From the NCBI RefSeq assembly GCF_009870125.1, contig NC_046681.1:14769001-14833000 (forward strand): a DNA stretch of 64,000 nt. Direction: 5' to 3'. Source of the stretch: Drosophila pseudoobscura (Eukaryota; Arthropoda; Insecta; Diptera; Drosophilidae). Shown one piece after another: positions 11,701 to 24,390 of the stretch. The notes beneath the pieces are model-generated. The model saw only the letters and a list, made by a program, of their open reading frames with translations, did not search any database and was not told where the DNA came from. A program made the translations under genes and the position numbers. Each line of letters starts with the position of its first letter. Positions within the stretch are counted from its first letter, which is position 1.

Positions 11701-11955
11701 AACATTCGGCAGATCTTCGATAGCTTGGGCGGTGAAGAGATCCGCGAGACCACCTTGGATGGCAACCTACCACTGAGCGAGATGAAGCGATTCAAGTTCC
11801 CCGCAAAAGCATCTGGCGTTTTACCACCAACGGCTGTCGAGTACTCTAAAGCCGTGTACAACCCCCTGGAGGCGGATAAACACCAGGAAGGATCGGAGTT
11901 TAGTGTCACGCTACACCCAATGCAAATTCGAACTTTCATTATTAAAAGAAAGTAA
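8779..11955 (+). CDS. Lysosomal alpha-mannosidase paralogue C (GH38), complete, five exons
   Basis: Exons 8779-8862, 8919-9289, 9341-9811, 9880-10705 and 10771-11955 join in frame into 978 aa. The signal peptide (MIRLGFVLLLVSFLVIQ..) precedes VCGYE. Catalytic residues are His47 and Asp49 (HSHDDVGW), nucleophile Asp171 ([13 protein letters not shown], Thr instead of the usual Pro) and His415 (QHHDAITGT). It lacks the Lys-rich insert of A and B and has a short acidic linker there. It alone has a fourth intron (10706-10770, 65 bp, gtaagc..ccacag), just after the TVVQNS codons. It is the most diverged of the four copies in DNA sequence and shows no obvious recent conversion with A, B or D. It is expected to be an active lysosomal or secreted alpha-mannosidase. 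Confidence 0.95.
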
Positions 11956-12058
11956 CGAGAGAGAACGGCTAACGAGTACCCGAAGCTCATATTATATATG
12001 TATATATGAGCTTATAATTTTTGTTACTTCTACAATATATTATTGGAGCCTCCGCAGA

Positions 12059-12064
12059 AATAAA
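12059..12064 (+). terminator. Polyadenylation signal of gene C
   Basis: AATAAA lies about 104 bases after the stop codon of gene C. Confidence 0.55.
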
Positions 12065-12361
12065 ATACCCCCAAACACATCGAGTACCAGGTATAATTAA
12101 TATATGTGGCTTTCACTTTCCTAGCGATAAGATCCCTGATTGCCCTGGTACTTCAAGTAGTACAAATTCATAAAAGTTTTCTTTAATCGTAAGTGGCATT
12201 CATCAATTAAAATCCATTTAAAACCTTCAAGTGGTTTTGATAAGAATTGCAATACCTCTTCAAATCCCAGATTAACCGCACGGTGAAATTGATAACATAT
12301 TGATTATGGTGGGCTATGAATATGGCTATCGCTTAATTGATTCCAATTCAAAATATACTCT

Positions 12362-12422
12362 AGTACTCATTGCTTATCAATTCTTTATAAAAAGACAGCT
12401 TAAACGAGGGGAGAAATCAGTC
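12362..12422 (+). promoter_or_regulatory. Promoter of mannosidase gene D (GATA-type site, TATA, Inr)
   Basis: AGTACTCATTGCTTATCAAT-like sequence (12362-12382) is followed at once by TATAAAAA (12386-12393) and, 31 bases on, by an initiator TCAGTC (12417-12422). The first in-frame ATG (12423) would be only about 4 bases from the predicted start site. Confidence 0.7.
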
Positions 12423-12458
12423 ATGGACTCGACTCCCACCCATCGAAAACACACCGCA

Positions 12459-15400
12459 ATGAAATATTTTTACGGCATAATTATATTTTTAGTATGGTTG
12501 GCATTCGACACAACTGAAGCTGTCTGTGGCTATGAGGTAATTACAGATACTTTTAAACGTGTTAGTTTAAACTAGTGATTCCTCGGCTTGCAGTCTTGTC
12601 CTGAAACAAAACCCTTCATGGTCAACGTTCACTTGGTGCCTCACTCCCACGATGATGTAGGCTGGCTCAAGACGGTGGATCAGTACTACTATGGCCACAA
12701 GAACAACATCCAGCATGCCAGAGTCCAGTACATCCTCGACACAGTCATCGATGCACTTTTGGAGAATCCCACGCGTCGCTTTATTCAAGTGGAGACCGCG
12801 TTCTTTGCCAAATGGTGGCAGGAACAGACGGAGTCAATGAAGCAGGTGGTCAACCGATTGGTCAACGAAGGTCGTCTGGTATTCACTGGCGGAGCTTGGA
12901 CCATGAACGATGAGGCGGCAGTCAACTATCAGAGTGTGATCGATCAGTTCACAGTGGGATTGAAGTAAGTCGTAACCGAGTTGTCCGCATGGGACTTCCA
13001 TGGCTTTATATACTGATCTTTAGGTTCCTTGATGAGGCATTCGGTATTTGCGCACGTCCCCATGTTGGCTGGCAGATCGATGCCTTTGGCCACTCCCGGG
13101 AGCAGGCCTCGATGTTTGCTCAAATGGGATTCGACGGACAGTTCTTTGCTCGCATGGATCACAGGGATAAGAGCAAACGGGCAGATAACTTGGGCCTGGA
13201 AATGATTTGGAATGCCAGCGAGTCCCTCGATGAAATGGAACTCTTCACCGGAATGCTATACAACCACTACTCGGCCCCTCCTGGCTTTTGCTTTGATTTG
13301 CTTTGCAATGACGACCCCATTGTTGATGGAACGAGCTACGACAACAATGTAGGGGACAGGGTTAATGAATTCACCAAATATTTAGAGGGCCTGGAAACGC
13401 ACTACCGCTCCTATCACATCATGGTTCCAATGGGTGATGATTTTCATTATGAAAATGCCCATAAGAACTATAAAAATATGGACAAACTGATTAAGTGAGC
13501 TATGATCAGCCTCAATCTCGAACCGGTATCTTACTTTTCCGTCCACATAGATATGTCAACAGTCTCCAGTTCAGGTACAATGTCTTCTACTCAACCCCAA
13601 GCTGCTATCTGCAGTCCTTGCATCAGACTCTGGAAACATGGCCCAACAAGACGCAGGACTTCCTGCCCCACTCACATGAGGCGGACAGCTTCTGGACAGG
13701 ATACTACACCTCCCGACCCACCCAGAAACGCTTCGAGCGCGACGGTAATCACATGCTGCAGACCGTGAAGCAACTCAGTGTCTTCGCCGGGCTCTCGAGC
13801 GACCAGCAAAAGAAGGATCTGGACTACCTCCGCCAGATAATGGGTGTGATGCAGCACCACGATGCCATCACTGGAACGGAGAAGCAGGAGGTGTCCAACG
13901 ACTACGATCGCCTGCTGTACGATGGCATTATCGGAGGAGCCAGCAATGCCCGGGATGCCCTGCGAGTCCTGACCAACCTTCCAGAGGGGGAGTTTGAGAG
14001 CTGCCTGCAACTGAACATCAGTGAGTGCGCTTTCACCAAGGACAGTGCCGACAACGTGGTCGTGACCCTGTTCAACCCATTGGCCCACACCTCCTCCCAG
14101 TATGTGCGGGTGCCCGTGAGGGAGGAGAGCTACCAAGTGACGGATGAGAAGGGACGCGTGGTTGCCTCTGAAGTTGTCCCAGTGGCCCAGCCCGTACTGG
14201 CGTTGAAATACCGCGAGAACAACACTCAGCACGAGCTTGTGTTCAAGGCCTCCGTGAACAAGATTGCCAGCTACTTCATCAAAAAGATAGAGAAGACTGA
14301 GAGCAAGAAAATCGTCCTGCACAATAGATTGAGAAAGGACGAGACTCAATCCGATGTTGATTCGGAAACTGTGGTCCAGACATCCCAGATTAAACTGGTG
14401 ATCGACAATTATACTGGTCGCTTAAAGACCATTCAGATGAACGGTGTCGTTGAGGAGATTGAGCAGAACTTTGGAGTGTTCAAGACTACACGATCGTGCC
14501 ACTATATTTTCCGTGAAGATGAACCCATGGATGTGCTGTCAGACGATATTGAGTTCGCAGTATACGATGGGGATTTGGTAAAGGAGATTCATCAGCAGGT
14601 GGACGATTACATCTCCCAGGTCATTCGGATTTATGAAGGAGTCAATCGTGTGGAGTTTGAATGGCTGATCGGTCCTATCCCAGGGTTTGGTAGAGAGATC
14701 ATTACTATTTTCGATAGTGGAATCTCATCAGATGGCGTCTTCTATACCGATTCCAATGGTCGCGAGATGATTAGGCGAGAAAGAGACAAGCGCGAAGACT
14801 TCAGTCCCGACTTGGAGAAGCAACCTGCGAGTGGTAACTATTATCCAGTCACATCCCGCATTGCCCTGCAGGATAATGCCAAGCGACTGGTCCTACTGAA
14901 TGATCGCTCTCAGGGAGGATCGAGTATGAATGATGGACGATTAGAGATTATGCTCCATCGCCGAAGCTATTTCAGCGATGGCTCCGGTGCTGCAGAAGCC
15001 TTAAACGAAGAGCAGTTCGGTGATGGTCTTATTGCAAGGGGAAAACTGTTTCTCATTCTCAATGCAGGGGCCAAAGAAAATACTATCGCTGAGCGTCAGG
15101 CTGAGAAAGAGATTCATTTGCCCTTCTGGAAGTTCTTCAGCAAATCCAAGAACGCAATTAGCAACGCTGTACCCAAGCTATTACCCGACTTTAATGACTT
15201 GCCCCAATCGGTGCATCTGCTTACCCTTGAACCCTTCACCGATGACGAGATCCTCTTGCGCTTGGAGAATTTTCTGGATCGCATCGAAGGAAAGGTAGTT
15301 AGCTTCAATATTCGCTCGATATTCGATAGCTTGGGCGGTAGCGAGATCCGCGAAGCCACCTTGGATGGCAACCTGCCTTTGGAAGAGATGAAACGTATGA

Positions 15401-15564
15401 AATTCCATCATTATGGAGCCGGCCCTATGCCCCGAAAAGCCGAGTTTTTCATGTCGCAACACAAGCCCTTGTCGGCGAACAAGTCTCATGAGGCCTCCGA
15501 GTTCAGTGTGACCCTGAACCCCATGCAAATCCGTACATTCATCATCCGAAAGGAGCCAGTTTAG
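12459..15564 (+). CDS. Lysosomal alpha-mannosidase paralogue D (GH38), complete
   Basis: Exons 12459-12536, 12594-12964, 13024-13494 and 13551-15564 join in frame into 977 aa. I start at [16 protein letters not shown] because this gives a normal signal peptide aligned with genes B and C; an in-frame ATG 12 codons earlier (12423) sits almost on the predicted transcription start and would place charged residues before the signal. Catalytic residues are His45 and Asp47 (HSHDDVGW), nucleophile Asp169 ([13 protein letters not shown]) and His410 (QHHDAITGT). It lacks three residues after YVNS compared with B and has a different, shorter linker in place of the Lys-rich insert. Exon 3 ends with a changed segment ([11 protein letters not shown] versus [11 protein letters not shown]). 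Nucleotides 13846-14107 are nearly identical to gene B. Confidence 0.95.
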
Positions 15565-15626
15565 TTGAACCCCGATGCCAATGGCTGTGTAAAACATGAT
15601 AGATAAATTTTTTTGAACGTGCTAAT

Positions 15627-15632
15627 AATAAA
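15627..15632 (+). terminator. Polyadenylation signal of gene D
   Basis: AATAAA lies about 62 bases after the stop codon of gene D. Confidence 0.55.
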
Positions 15633-18600
15633 TAGAGAAAAATAGAAGATTATATGCTGGAACTGCTTAACATATTTACAGCTTACAATGCGGATACATT
15701 TACTGCAGCCCACGCCTTAAATCCCCTGCTCCTATCCATGACTTAGACGACATAAGTCCTTCTGGCTATTTTGGTGACCCCGACCCCAACCCCGTCATTC
15801 GCTTCCTGGTCGCTTACATTTTTTTTTGTGAGCTTTAAGCTATGGCTGGCATGTATATCTATAGCTCTTGTGTGTCTACATATATAAACGATATCTGTAT
15901 GCGATAGCTGCTCATGGCTGCTGCTGCTGTTCTAATGCTGCTAATGTCTAGCACTCGAAAAAAGATTTGCGCCCAATGCCCCTCGTGGCATCTACCTACA
16001 AAATACTTGTGTGCCATCATCATACATACTCGTATAAGGATCTTCCATTGCAGGACTTTGGTCCTGGGCTTTTATTATTAAGTTCGCCACGGGAGACTTT
16101 AATCTGTGGCTGCTCCTGGTTGGGACAGCCCTCCATGCCACTCTGCCACTGCGATGCAAAACAATGAGCGAGCGAATTCATGCCATATGTGTGTGTCCTC
16201 TGAGCAGGCTCTCGTTTTTGGTAGATGGGAAAAATTATTTAATATTACCCGTCTTAGGCAATGAGGCGAGGCGGGGCGAGTGGCGGGGGCCAGGCTCAGG
16301 CCCAGGCCCAGGCCCAATCGAGCGGCTCAGGCGTTGTTTGGTCCTAATCCTTGTGCGAGTATTAGACATGGAATTTAATTTAGTTTCAGCTGCAGCTCGG
16401 CATGGAAGGACAGTGGCGCATATGTGTGCCAAGTGCCCCATGCTGTTGCTGTTGCTGTTGCCGGTTGCTGTTGCCTTTGCCGCACTGTCAAACTTTTGCT
16501 TTGCCGACTTTCGGTCGAGTTGGCGCTTTTAATTCAAAGGAAACCAACACCCCAACCCACTCTTTTCTGCCACTCGCACTGTTTACTTCCTGAGCTGCAG
16601 ATAATCCAACTTTGATTAAGTAATTTTAGCATCGAGGGCCAGACCCAGACCATAATAAGGTTGGGTGTTGAAAATCCTACGACTCAGTCGTATTCCCATG
16701 TGTGTGTCTGTGTGTGGGCGTGGCTCAGGCAGAACAAAAAAGAAAGCACCCCCTCCTGCCGAATGGGTAAGACAATGCCTGGATGCCATTCCATTTGAAC
16801 GGACTCCCTGCTGCTGTTTATTTTCGGATTGGATTTTTCGGGCATGCGAGTGTGGTACTGCAATTACCATAATAACGTGTTAACTGTTCGTTCATGTGGA
16901 GTTTTCATAATTTCATAATTGATTGAACAGTCAATCGAAAAAGGTATGCAAATCTGCGATGAAATATTTACATTTTTTCACCCATTTGTCGTCTCTTTAT
17001 GATCCCGAAAAATCAGCTTAGACCCAGCACGGAGTTCAAACGGGAACACAACAGAGATAGAACAAGAATATTCAAAAAAGGGCAGCCGGCAAAAAACAAT
17101 GGACGAATGGTAAAACTAAGCGGCTAAACAAATATCGAGCCATCGAGCATAAATCCTCTCACTAAAACGCGCACTCGACAACTCAATAATACAACGACGA
17201 CAAATACGACAAAAAAAGGGGCAACGTGTGCTTTTTGGCACTTCAGATACAGAAATACAGGAGGGAACGAACTGCAGTCGGCTTATAGACAATCGACCGG
17301 AGGCCCGGCCCCCCACCAGGCGACCCCATCCGACCTATTCGGAGCGGTAAATTGCGGACAAGTGTGGGTATCTGTCTGTCTGTGTGTCGGCGTGTGTGTG
17401 TGTGTCATTTTAATCAACGGCAACATGCAGCAGATTATCCGACAGCTAAACAACACCCGGGGATACCCCGAACGAACCCAACGATGTGTCGATGAATGGG
17501 AAAGCGTTTCGCTTTGACAATTGCCACTGGCTGACTGGCTGACTGCCATCCTTCCTCCGCAGAACAATTAAATGCGCAGTGAGGCCCAAGCCTACTTAGG
17601 GTCTATAAAAATCCGCACACACATAATGCTTTTCATACATATTGTATACGGCAAACGGAAGAGTACGAGTATATATCCACGTTTTTCCAAGCGTTTGCGA
17701 ATTTATTGAACCGCAACAAATGTCATTGATGTCATCATCATCAACTGCCACTGCATTAGGATCATCATCATCATCTGGGACATCGACAAGCGTATCCGAA
17801 TCTTTTTTATTAGCAACAAGTTTTTAATATCGCAGCAGGAGCTCATATCTAACGGAGGTAGAGACACGACACCATAAAAATGCCTCAAACTTACAACAAT
17901 AGCGCCCTAGTCTATCTATAGAGCTATAGTGCTACCTTCCACTCTCTCTCCCCTTTGCGATCCACATGCCAGAGACGAGAGCATCCCTCAGCGAATGCCG
18001 ATTTTATAAGAATTTAATATGCGCCACGTATTTTGATGTTGAGGATGTGTTTCGGTTTCTTCCTATTCTTCCTTTTTTTGCGCCGTTCCTTTAAATCATT
18101 CACACTGAGAGTCGACTAGGGAGTTGCACAGATGAGTGCAATTTCGTACTCCAGGATGAGTATTTATTCTTATGAGTGTATTCAAAATTACATGATTTTT
18201 TCTTTCAAAATTATTTTAGAATACAAAATTTAAATATCTCGTAATAACAATGAAAAATATTTGTTCAGATTGATTCAAGCATTAAATTTCTCAATTGAAT
18301 TTTTCAGTATCTTATAGATAAATAATAGGAAAATAATGTTTTTTCTTCAATAAAATGTTATTTTTCTTTAAATTTTCATTTATTTTATTGAGGGTTTACT
18401 TTACTTAAAAAAAAACAAACAAAAAAATAAGATAAATAAATATTTTGTACCAAAATACCACAAAATATATACATATCTTTAAGTATGATATAATCACTTA
18501 ATGATCCTAGAATAATTTAAAAATGCATTTTTTAACCTGAAATATATGAAAATATAGTAAAATCATAGCTGGAATGAAATTTGCACACAATATAAATATA

Positions 18601-21600
18601 TTTGATCAATATTTCATTGATTTGTATATAATAACACCATGTACATGATTTTTACAGAAGTCCCGTCCAATCTTGCAGCAATCTCGACGTTTTCTTCATT
18701 ACATCATAACGATTATGAAATAAATACTTCCGTTTCTTTGAGACGTATTCGCGGGTATGGCAGGGATTTTGGGATGTGCGACTCCTGCTGCGGCTCCTCT
18801 CCGCTGTTTGATTTTCCATAGAATAGAAATAAATCAACTGCATGTCCTGTTCCTGGCGATTGCCGGTAGGGCCACCCCGTCCCCGTGCCTGCCATGTATT
18901 TATTGTTACGTTTTTAAGTTTGGAATTTTTAATTTATTGCGCATCCTTCATTGTTGAAAGTTATAATTCTTTCCTGCTGGATGCTGGCCGCCTGGAGCCT
19001 GCTTAAGGAATAAAATATATAGCCAGAGAGTCTCAAAAATTATGATGTATGCGCAATAAATAATCCCAAATAAATAAATTATCACCCAGAAGTTTCACTG
19101 GAAAGGTGAAACCTTGGCCGAGTGGCGCAACTAATAGATGCCCGGAGTTTCTTATGGGTTCCTGGATGGAAATCACATTCCTATGAGTAGTCCCCTTTGA
19201 TTTGTTGTTTCCCTGGCGGTTTTACACATTTACAAGGGTGCTAATGTTAGTTTTTTCTCCGGTTGTGTGTGTGTCGTCGGTCCTGTTCCTTTGGCAATCC
19301 TTTGACTGGGCTATAAATCAAGGCTTGATTTGGCGCCTCGCATGTGTCCACAGGCACGGCCTTTGTCTATTTGCCTAGCACACGGCACATCCCTTTGTTT
19401 TAATGCGCCAAATATACTCGTACTCGTCCTTGCCGTCGTTGACTCCTGCTGCCCCTTTCCTGCCAACTCACATTTTTTAGAGGTTTTCGCCTTTTTGCGT
19501 TTTGTTTTAGCTTTTGGGGTTAACCCTTTTAACCCTTGGCAACTGACTGCCTCTCCGGTTAACCACGGACAGCGTTAGCCTGACATTTTTCCAGGCAGGA
19601 CATATTGCCCCGACACTGAGGTCAACCTTTTTCGTGTTCATTGGCTTTGCCACTGGCCGGCTGAATGGGAATCCGAAATCCGCAGTGCCCTGACAGGACC
19701 TTGGCTGGCACATTATAATTGTTAGGTCCTATACCTATTTTTGGGAACAACTATACAAATTTAATTTAATTTAAAAAGTGTTTTGTCGAGTAGATAGTTG
19801 GCAATTTATGAAAACGTCTTGGAACTCGAAGAATCACTTGATTTTTGTATTAATGAGTTTTGGGGATGTTCTTTTTGATTTCTGTTTGAGATGTTTCGTT
19901 CGTCATGATATACAAAAAATTGGGCTGGGTGAGTCGTACTTCAAATATGTAATATACCCAAAAACCTTTTTTTTTTCAATTCCGAAACTGAGATTTGATG
20001 GCTTTGTCACTCGGCATTTTTGGAGCTGATATGCACAAAACCCAATGAAATCATAAGAAAATTGTACAACCTTTCGGGTCTATGGAACGAACAAACCTGA
20101 AGATTTACCGACCCAAAGCTAAAGTTCTAAAGTTCCTTTTTTAATGTTTCTTCAACTATGACATTTAAACAAATTTTTGTTGTATTGTATAGGCCGTTTT
20201 TAGACGACATATCTGTAGTTGCAGTAATTCTCAAAAAAATTAGCTACCAATCCACAAAATGGTCCAAAGAATGTCATACCTTCATAGATCTGTTGTAACT
20301 AATGTTATTGTAAGTGCCATAAAAATTGTTCCTACAAAATGATTTCCTATAGCCGAAAGCTTCAGAGCCCTGCAACAGTGGGCGTTCCGCTATATCTATA
20401 TCCATATCTATATATCTATCGGGCGTATTTTGATCTCAATAAATTTTTGTTTCATAAGAAAAGATAGATACAAGGCACCCTCTTGGCTTGACCTCGTCCC
20501 GCTCATTTCTAGAAGGTGCAGTAGGGTCAGGGGCATGGGAGACTGAGGGAGAGGGAAAGATGTAGAGGAGTTGTAGAGGTGTGTGGCAGGGGCAGCATTT
20601 TGCCGTTACTGTCTTTGTCGCAATGTCGTAAATAAAGTCGGGGCATGCATCCTCGGCGAACATTGGAATTTATGCGCGTTGATTTATTTGCTGTTAGCGA
20701 TTTATTGCTGCCGCAGTCGCATCCCATCGAGAAGCACACACAGAGGAAGGGAGACAGAGAGATATGTATGTGATGTGACTGCGGACATCGAGCAGGCAGG
20801 AGCAGGATACACGTATTGGGCATGTCCTGGTTTTTGCGCTGAATCCTGTGCCCCGCTCGTTATTAAGTTTTTAATTTATGGCCATGTGAATGTATTGGGA
20901 TGCAGATCCAAAAAGGATCTGCCCTCGGTATGCCCGTTCTTTCCTTTTATTTTTTCACGTTTTATTTTTTTAATAATTCTACAAAAATTATATTTTAATT
21001 GAGCGTGCCACCCCGCTGCCATCCAACTTCCGAACAACCTTCTGCCTCATCAGTCTCAGCCCCCCATTTCCCATGCCCCATTCCGTACCCCCTCTAATCC
21101 CCAGCGGCTGTCAAATAAACGCCCTGCGTTGACAGTTTGCCGCTGACAGCAGCAGGCAACGGCATCAACATCAACCAGCAACAAAAATATTGAAATTATT
21201 ATGATTTTGTCTCTCTGGCAGACTCCGGCCTTATATATTTACCAGTTAGTTCCCACAAAAAAAGAGTCGACATTTAGATGCCCATTATTAAGCGGAGTAG
21301 ACAAGAGATGCAGGAAATATACGTACACTTAAGTAGAGCTATTAGTTAATAATTCAGCGAAATTTCCAACCATTATGGTACTTCTACATCTACATACATG
21401 GTACACCTAAAAATCTAAGCAGATCTTTCTATTTCAATAAAAAATATATTCTTACGCATTGAGAGATATCTAAGATAAAACCTTTCGAATTCAAAAACTC
21501 ATACGTAAATATTAAGAGCTATTTATAGAATTTCTTATTTTAAATTGTATACTATGCTTATTCCTCCAGATCTAAGTATCTATGCGATAAATCTTTCGAA

Positions 21601-22761
21601 TTCTTGTTTTGAAATATTTTTAAATGTAAACTTGGGATCACTGCAATTTGAAATCTTTTCGAATAAATGTTGCTGAGATTCGTTGTTCTTTCAACTCCCC
21701 ATCTTATCCCATCTATTCCGTATTGCCAAACCTTATATAACCTGTTCACCCTTGAGGTTATACCCTGCATAAATATATATTAAATTTGGTGCTATGTGTC
21801 ACGGGGCGGGGGGGAGAGTGTCAGGAAATGCGGCCTGGAGCGATGGCGGCATCCGTCGGCGTCCAAATGCGGCGACCGCAGACACACGCAAAAATTCTAA
21901 TTTCTCCACTCAGTCGAGAGGCCAAAAAACGACAGGAAAAATGGGATGGAAAAGGAAAGAAGAAAAAGGAAAAATACCAGAAATATTTTTCTAAGCATGC
22001 GTCGGCGACCCGTCATCTCCTCATCGTCATCGTCATCATCCTTGGTTAGCCCTGGGCTTCAAAATGAAATTATATTTGATGTGCGTTGGTGGTGCTGCTC
22101 GGGTTCGGGTTTGGGTTCGGGCTTGTACCTTTTCCGCCCTTTGCCGGGTACCAGTAGCCCCGAGTACCCCGTATTACTCCGGGACCACCCTGGGCAACTC
22201 TGGGAATCGCATTAAGCAAACATTTAAATTTAATTTCGCATGTAATGAGGCATTTGTTTGTTTATTTTATTTTACTTCGCTGTTTTTTTTTTATTTATTT
22301 CGTTGTTATACTTTCAGTTTGCACCCCCAAATCGTTTTTGGTTAGTTATTTTTTGGAGACTGCTGAACATTCTGTTGCTGCTCTCAGAGCTTTCGAAATA
22401 TGCACTTGAGAGTCCAACTTCCTTATGGGATGGAAACAAAAGCAGAGACTTGAGGGAACTACAGAAACTGTTCGTTGTCTGATTTTTTTTGGGGTAGCGA
22501 GTGTTTAATTACAGTTAGCGAAACATCAAAATCCATTAGACCATGACTCATTAAATCAAAAATAGCCTGCTCCATTTTGGCTAATGGACAACACAGAGCC
22601 CCCAAAGCCCACAGCCCACACATAGAGGAGGGAGATCTTGGAAGTTGAACGGTGAACAAATCGCAGATTTTACCTTTGTTTTATTCAGTTCTAATACTCT
22701 TCACTGTAGGGAATTTGAAGTCTCGGTATAAGTTTGCACAAATACCAGGATTTTAGAGTTT

Positions 22762-22842
22762 TGGGTCGTCCGGCGAGTGAGACGGGGCTTGGAGCATGAC
22801 CGAAGCGAGTGGCCAGGGGGCCTTCCAGCTAGTATTTTATAT
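22762..22842. repeat. GC-rich repeat fragment, copy 1
   Basis: A sharply GC-rich stretch inside AT-rich DNA. It begins TTGGGTC and carries GCGAGTGAGACG and CGAAGCGAGTGG blocks, followed by a TTCC/AGTATTTTA end. The stretch at 32886-33000 shares these blocks, so the two look like fragments of one dispersed element. Confidence 0.45.
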
Positions 22843-24372
22843 ATATATTTGATCTCTTAGTTCTAGCTTACTCGTATATTCCAGAAAGAGATATGTAAAT
22901 GGGAATTAATGTTGGATCATAGATTTTTAGATTTTAAGAAATAAGTCATGTATATTTTATATTTGAATTTCCACATATACAAACGAACACTTATATTTGA
23001 ATATAAGCTTTTGAAAGAAAGTGTCTGCAAGGGTATTTGATATTTTGCTCCGCCTCTCTTGCAGTTCTAATATTTTTTCGCTGTTTGGTTGGCTGGCTGG
23101 TTGGTGGGGCACTTAAGCCCCCAGAGTCGGGGAAAGACAAGCCGGAAGAAGAAGAGCGAGAAGAGCTGAAATTTTCAAATTGGAAATAGCACACAATTTC
23201 CCTAATTGGCGCGGGTGCTGGCTGCAAGAACCAGAAGCAACATCACGAGTGGCATATTATAATCATGGAAAAAAATGTTGATAATAATGACGGAGAGATG
23301 GGTGACGATGATGAGCGCCATGCCGCGTTTAATTATGATGTGTCTAATGCATCATTCTCCTTGCCACACGCCATACGCCACACGGCACACACCTGCGCCT
23401 CCTGTACCTACATGCAATTTCACACATGTGAAGCAAAAACACAAAACAGGCGTCGCATCCTCCATAATGGCGCACACATACAAGAGTATAGTAATAGGTG
23501 TGCCGTGAGAGTGTTCATATATTATAATGCAACATCCCTTAGTTGGGGCTGGAGCAAAGGCAAACAATATTTTTAATATGGAAACAGTATATAGGGGGAA
23601 AAAAGAGGAAAGGAAGCTTCCAGCTTATCAAAATGTGTTGCAAAATTAGCCGAGCCGAGCCGAGACGATGGTGGCGTTGAGTGGGTGCGATGTTTAAAGA
23701 GCTGGAAATTCTGCAGGTTGGGGTAGAGTCAGAGTCAGTCCATGTTTTGGCTAATTTTCAAGCATGGATGCAGCTTGGAGTGTTTTAAGATTATGGATGG
23801 GAGGACGCTAAGATGCTTAACTTATACTGTGGTTGACTCCCTATTTGAATTCTTTATCTTTCATCTTTTTCTATCTTCTTCTATCTTTATCTTTATCTAT
23901 CATATAATAGAGAGATGTTTCCCAGTTCCTTTGGATTCCTTAAACCCATGAGAAGTCCAATGAAATATCGAAAAAAGAAAATAAGTATCTAATTTTCTCG
24001 ATCTTTCCTCAGATTTACATCCCATCGTCCCATGATCTGCCTTCAAATTTGATCCATGATGATCTCCATTTGCGTGAAAGCCAAAAACCTCACGTCACAG
24101 ACTCTCGAGTTTCTGTTAATTTCGGCCATAAAGCCATAAAGCCAAAGCCAACATCATTTATTTCAATCATTTATCAAAATGTTCAGGCCAAAAAAGAAAC
24201 CGAAAAATCTCCGATTTCTGGCTTTCAACGCGACTGGCTAATGAGGCAACTTCTCGATGTTGTGGACGTGGCTGTGGTTCCATGGAACTCAATGAGTCAG
24301 AGTGTTGGCGCGGAGGATGACGGCCAGACAAGTTGACAGGCTGTGAGACCCCAGACAGAGTGTGTGAGTGAC

Positions 24373-24390
24373 AGAGAGAGAGAGAGAGAG
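24373..24390 (+). repeat. (AG)n microsatellite
   Basis: A nearly uninterrupted run of AG dinucleotides inside a wider GA-rich tract (about 24355-24412). Confidence 0.9.

Noticed and set aside
19116..19127. GGCCGAGTGGC, as in the D-arm start of tRNA-Ser/Leu
   Set aside because: No acceptor stem, anticodon arm or TTCRA box follows at the right distance.
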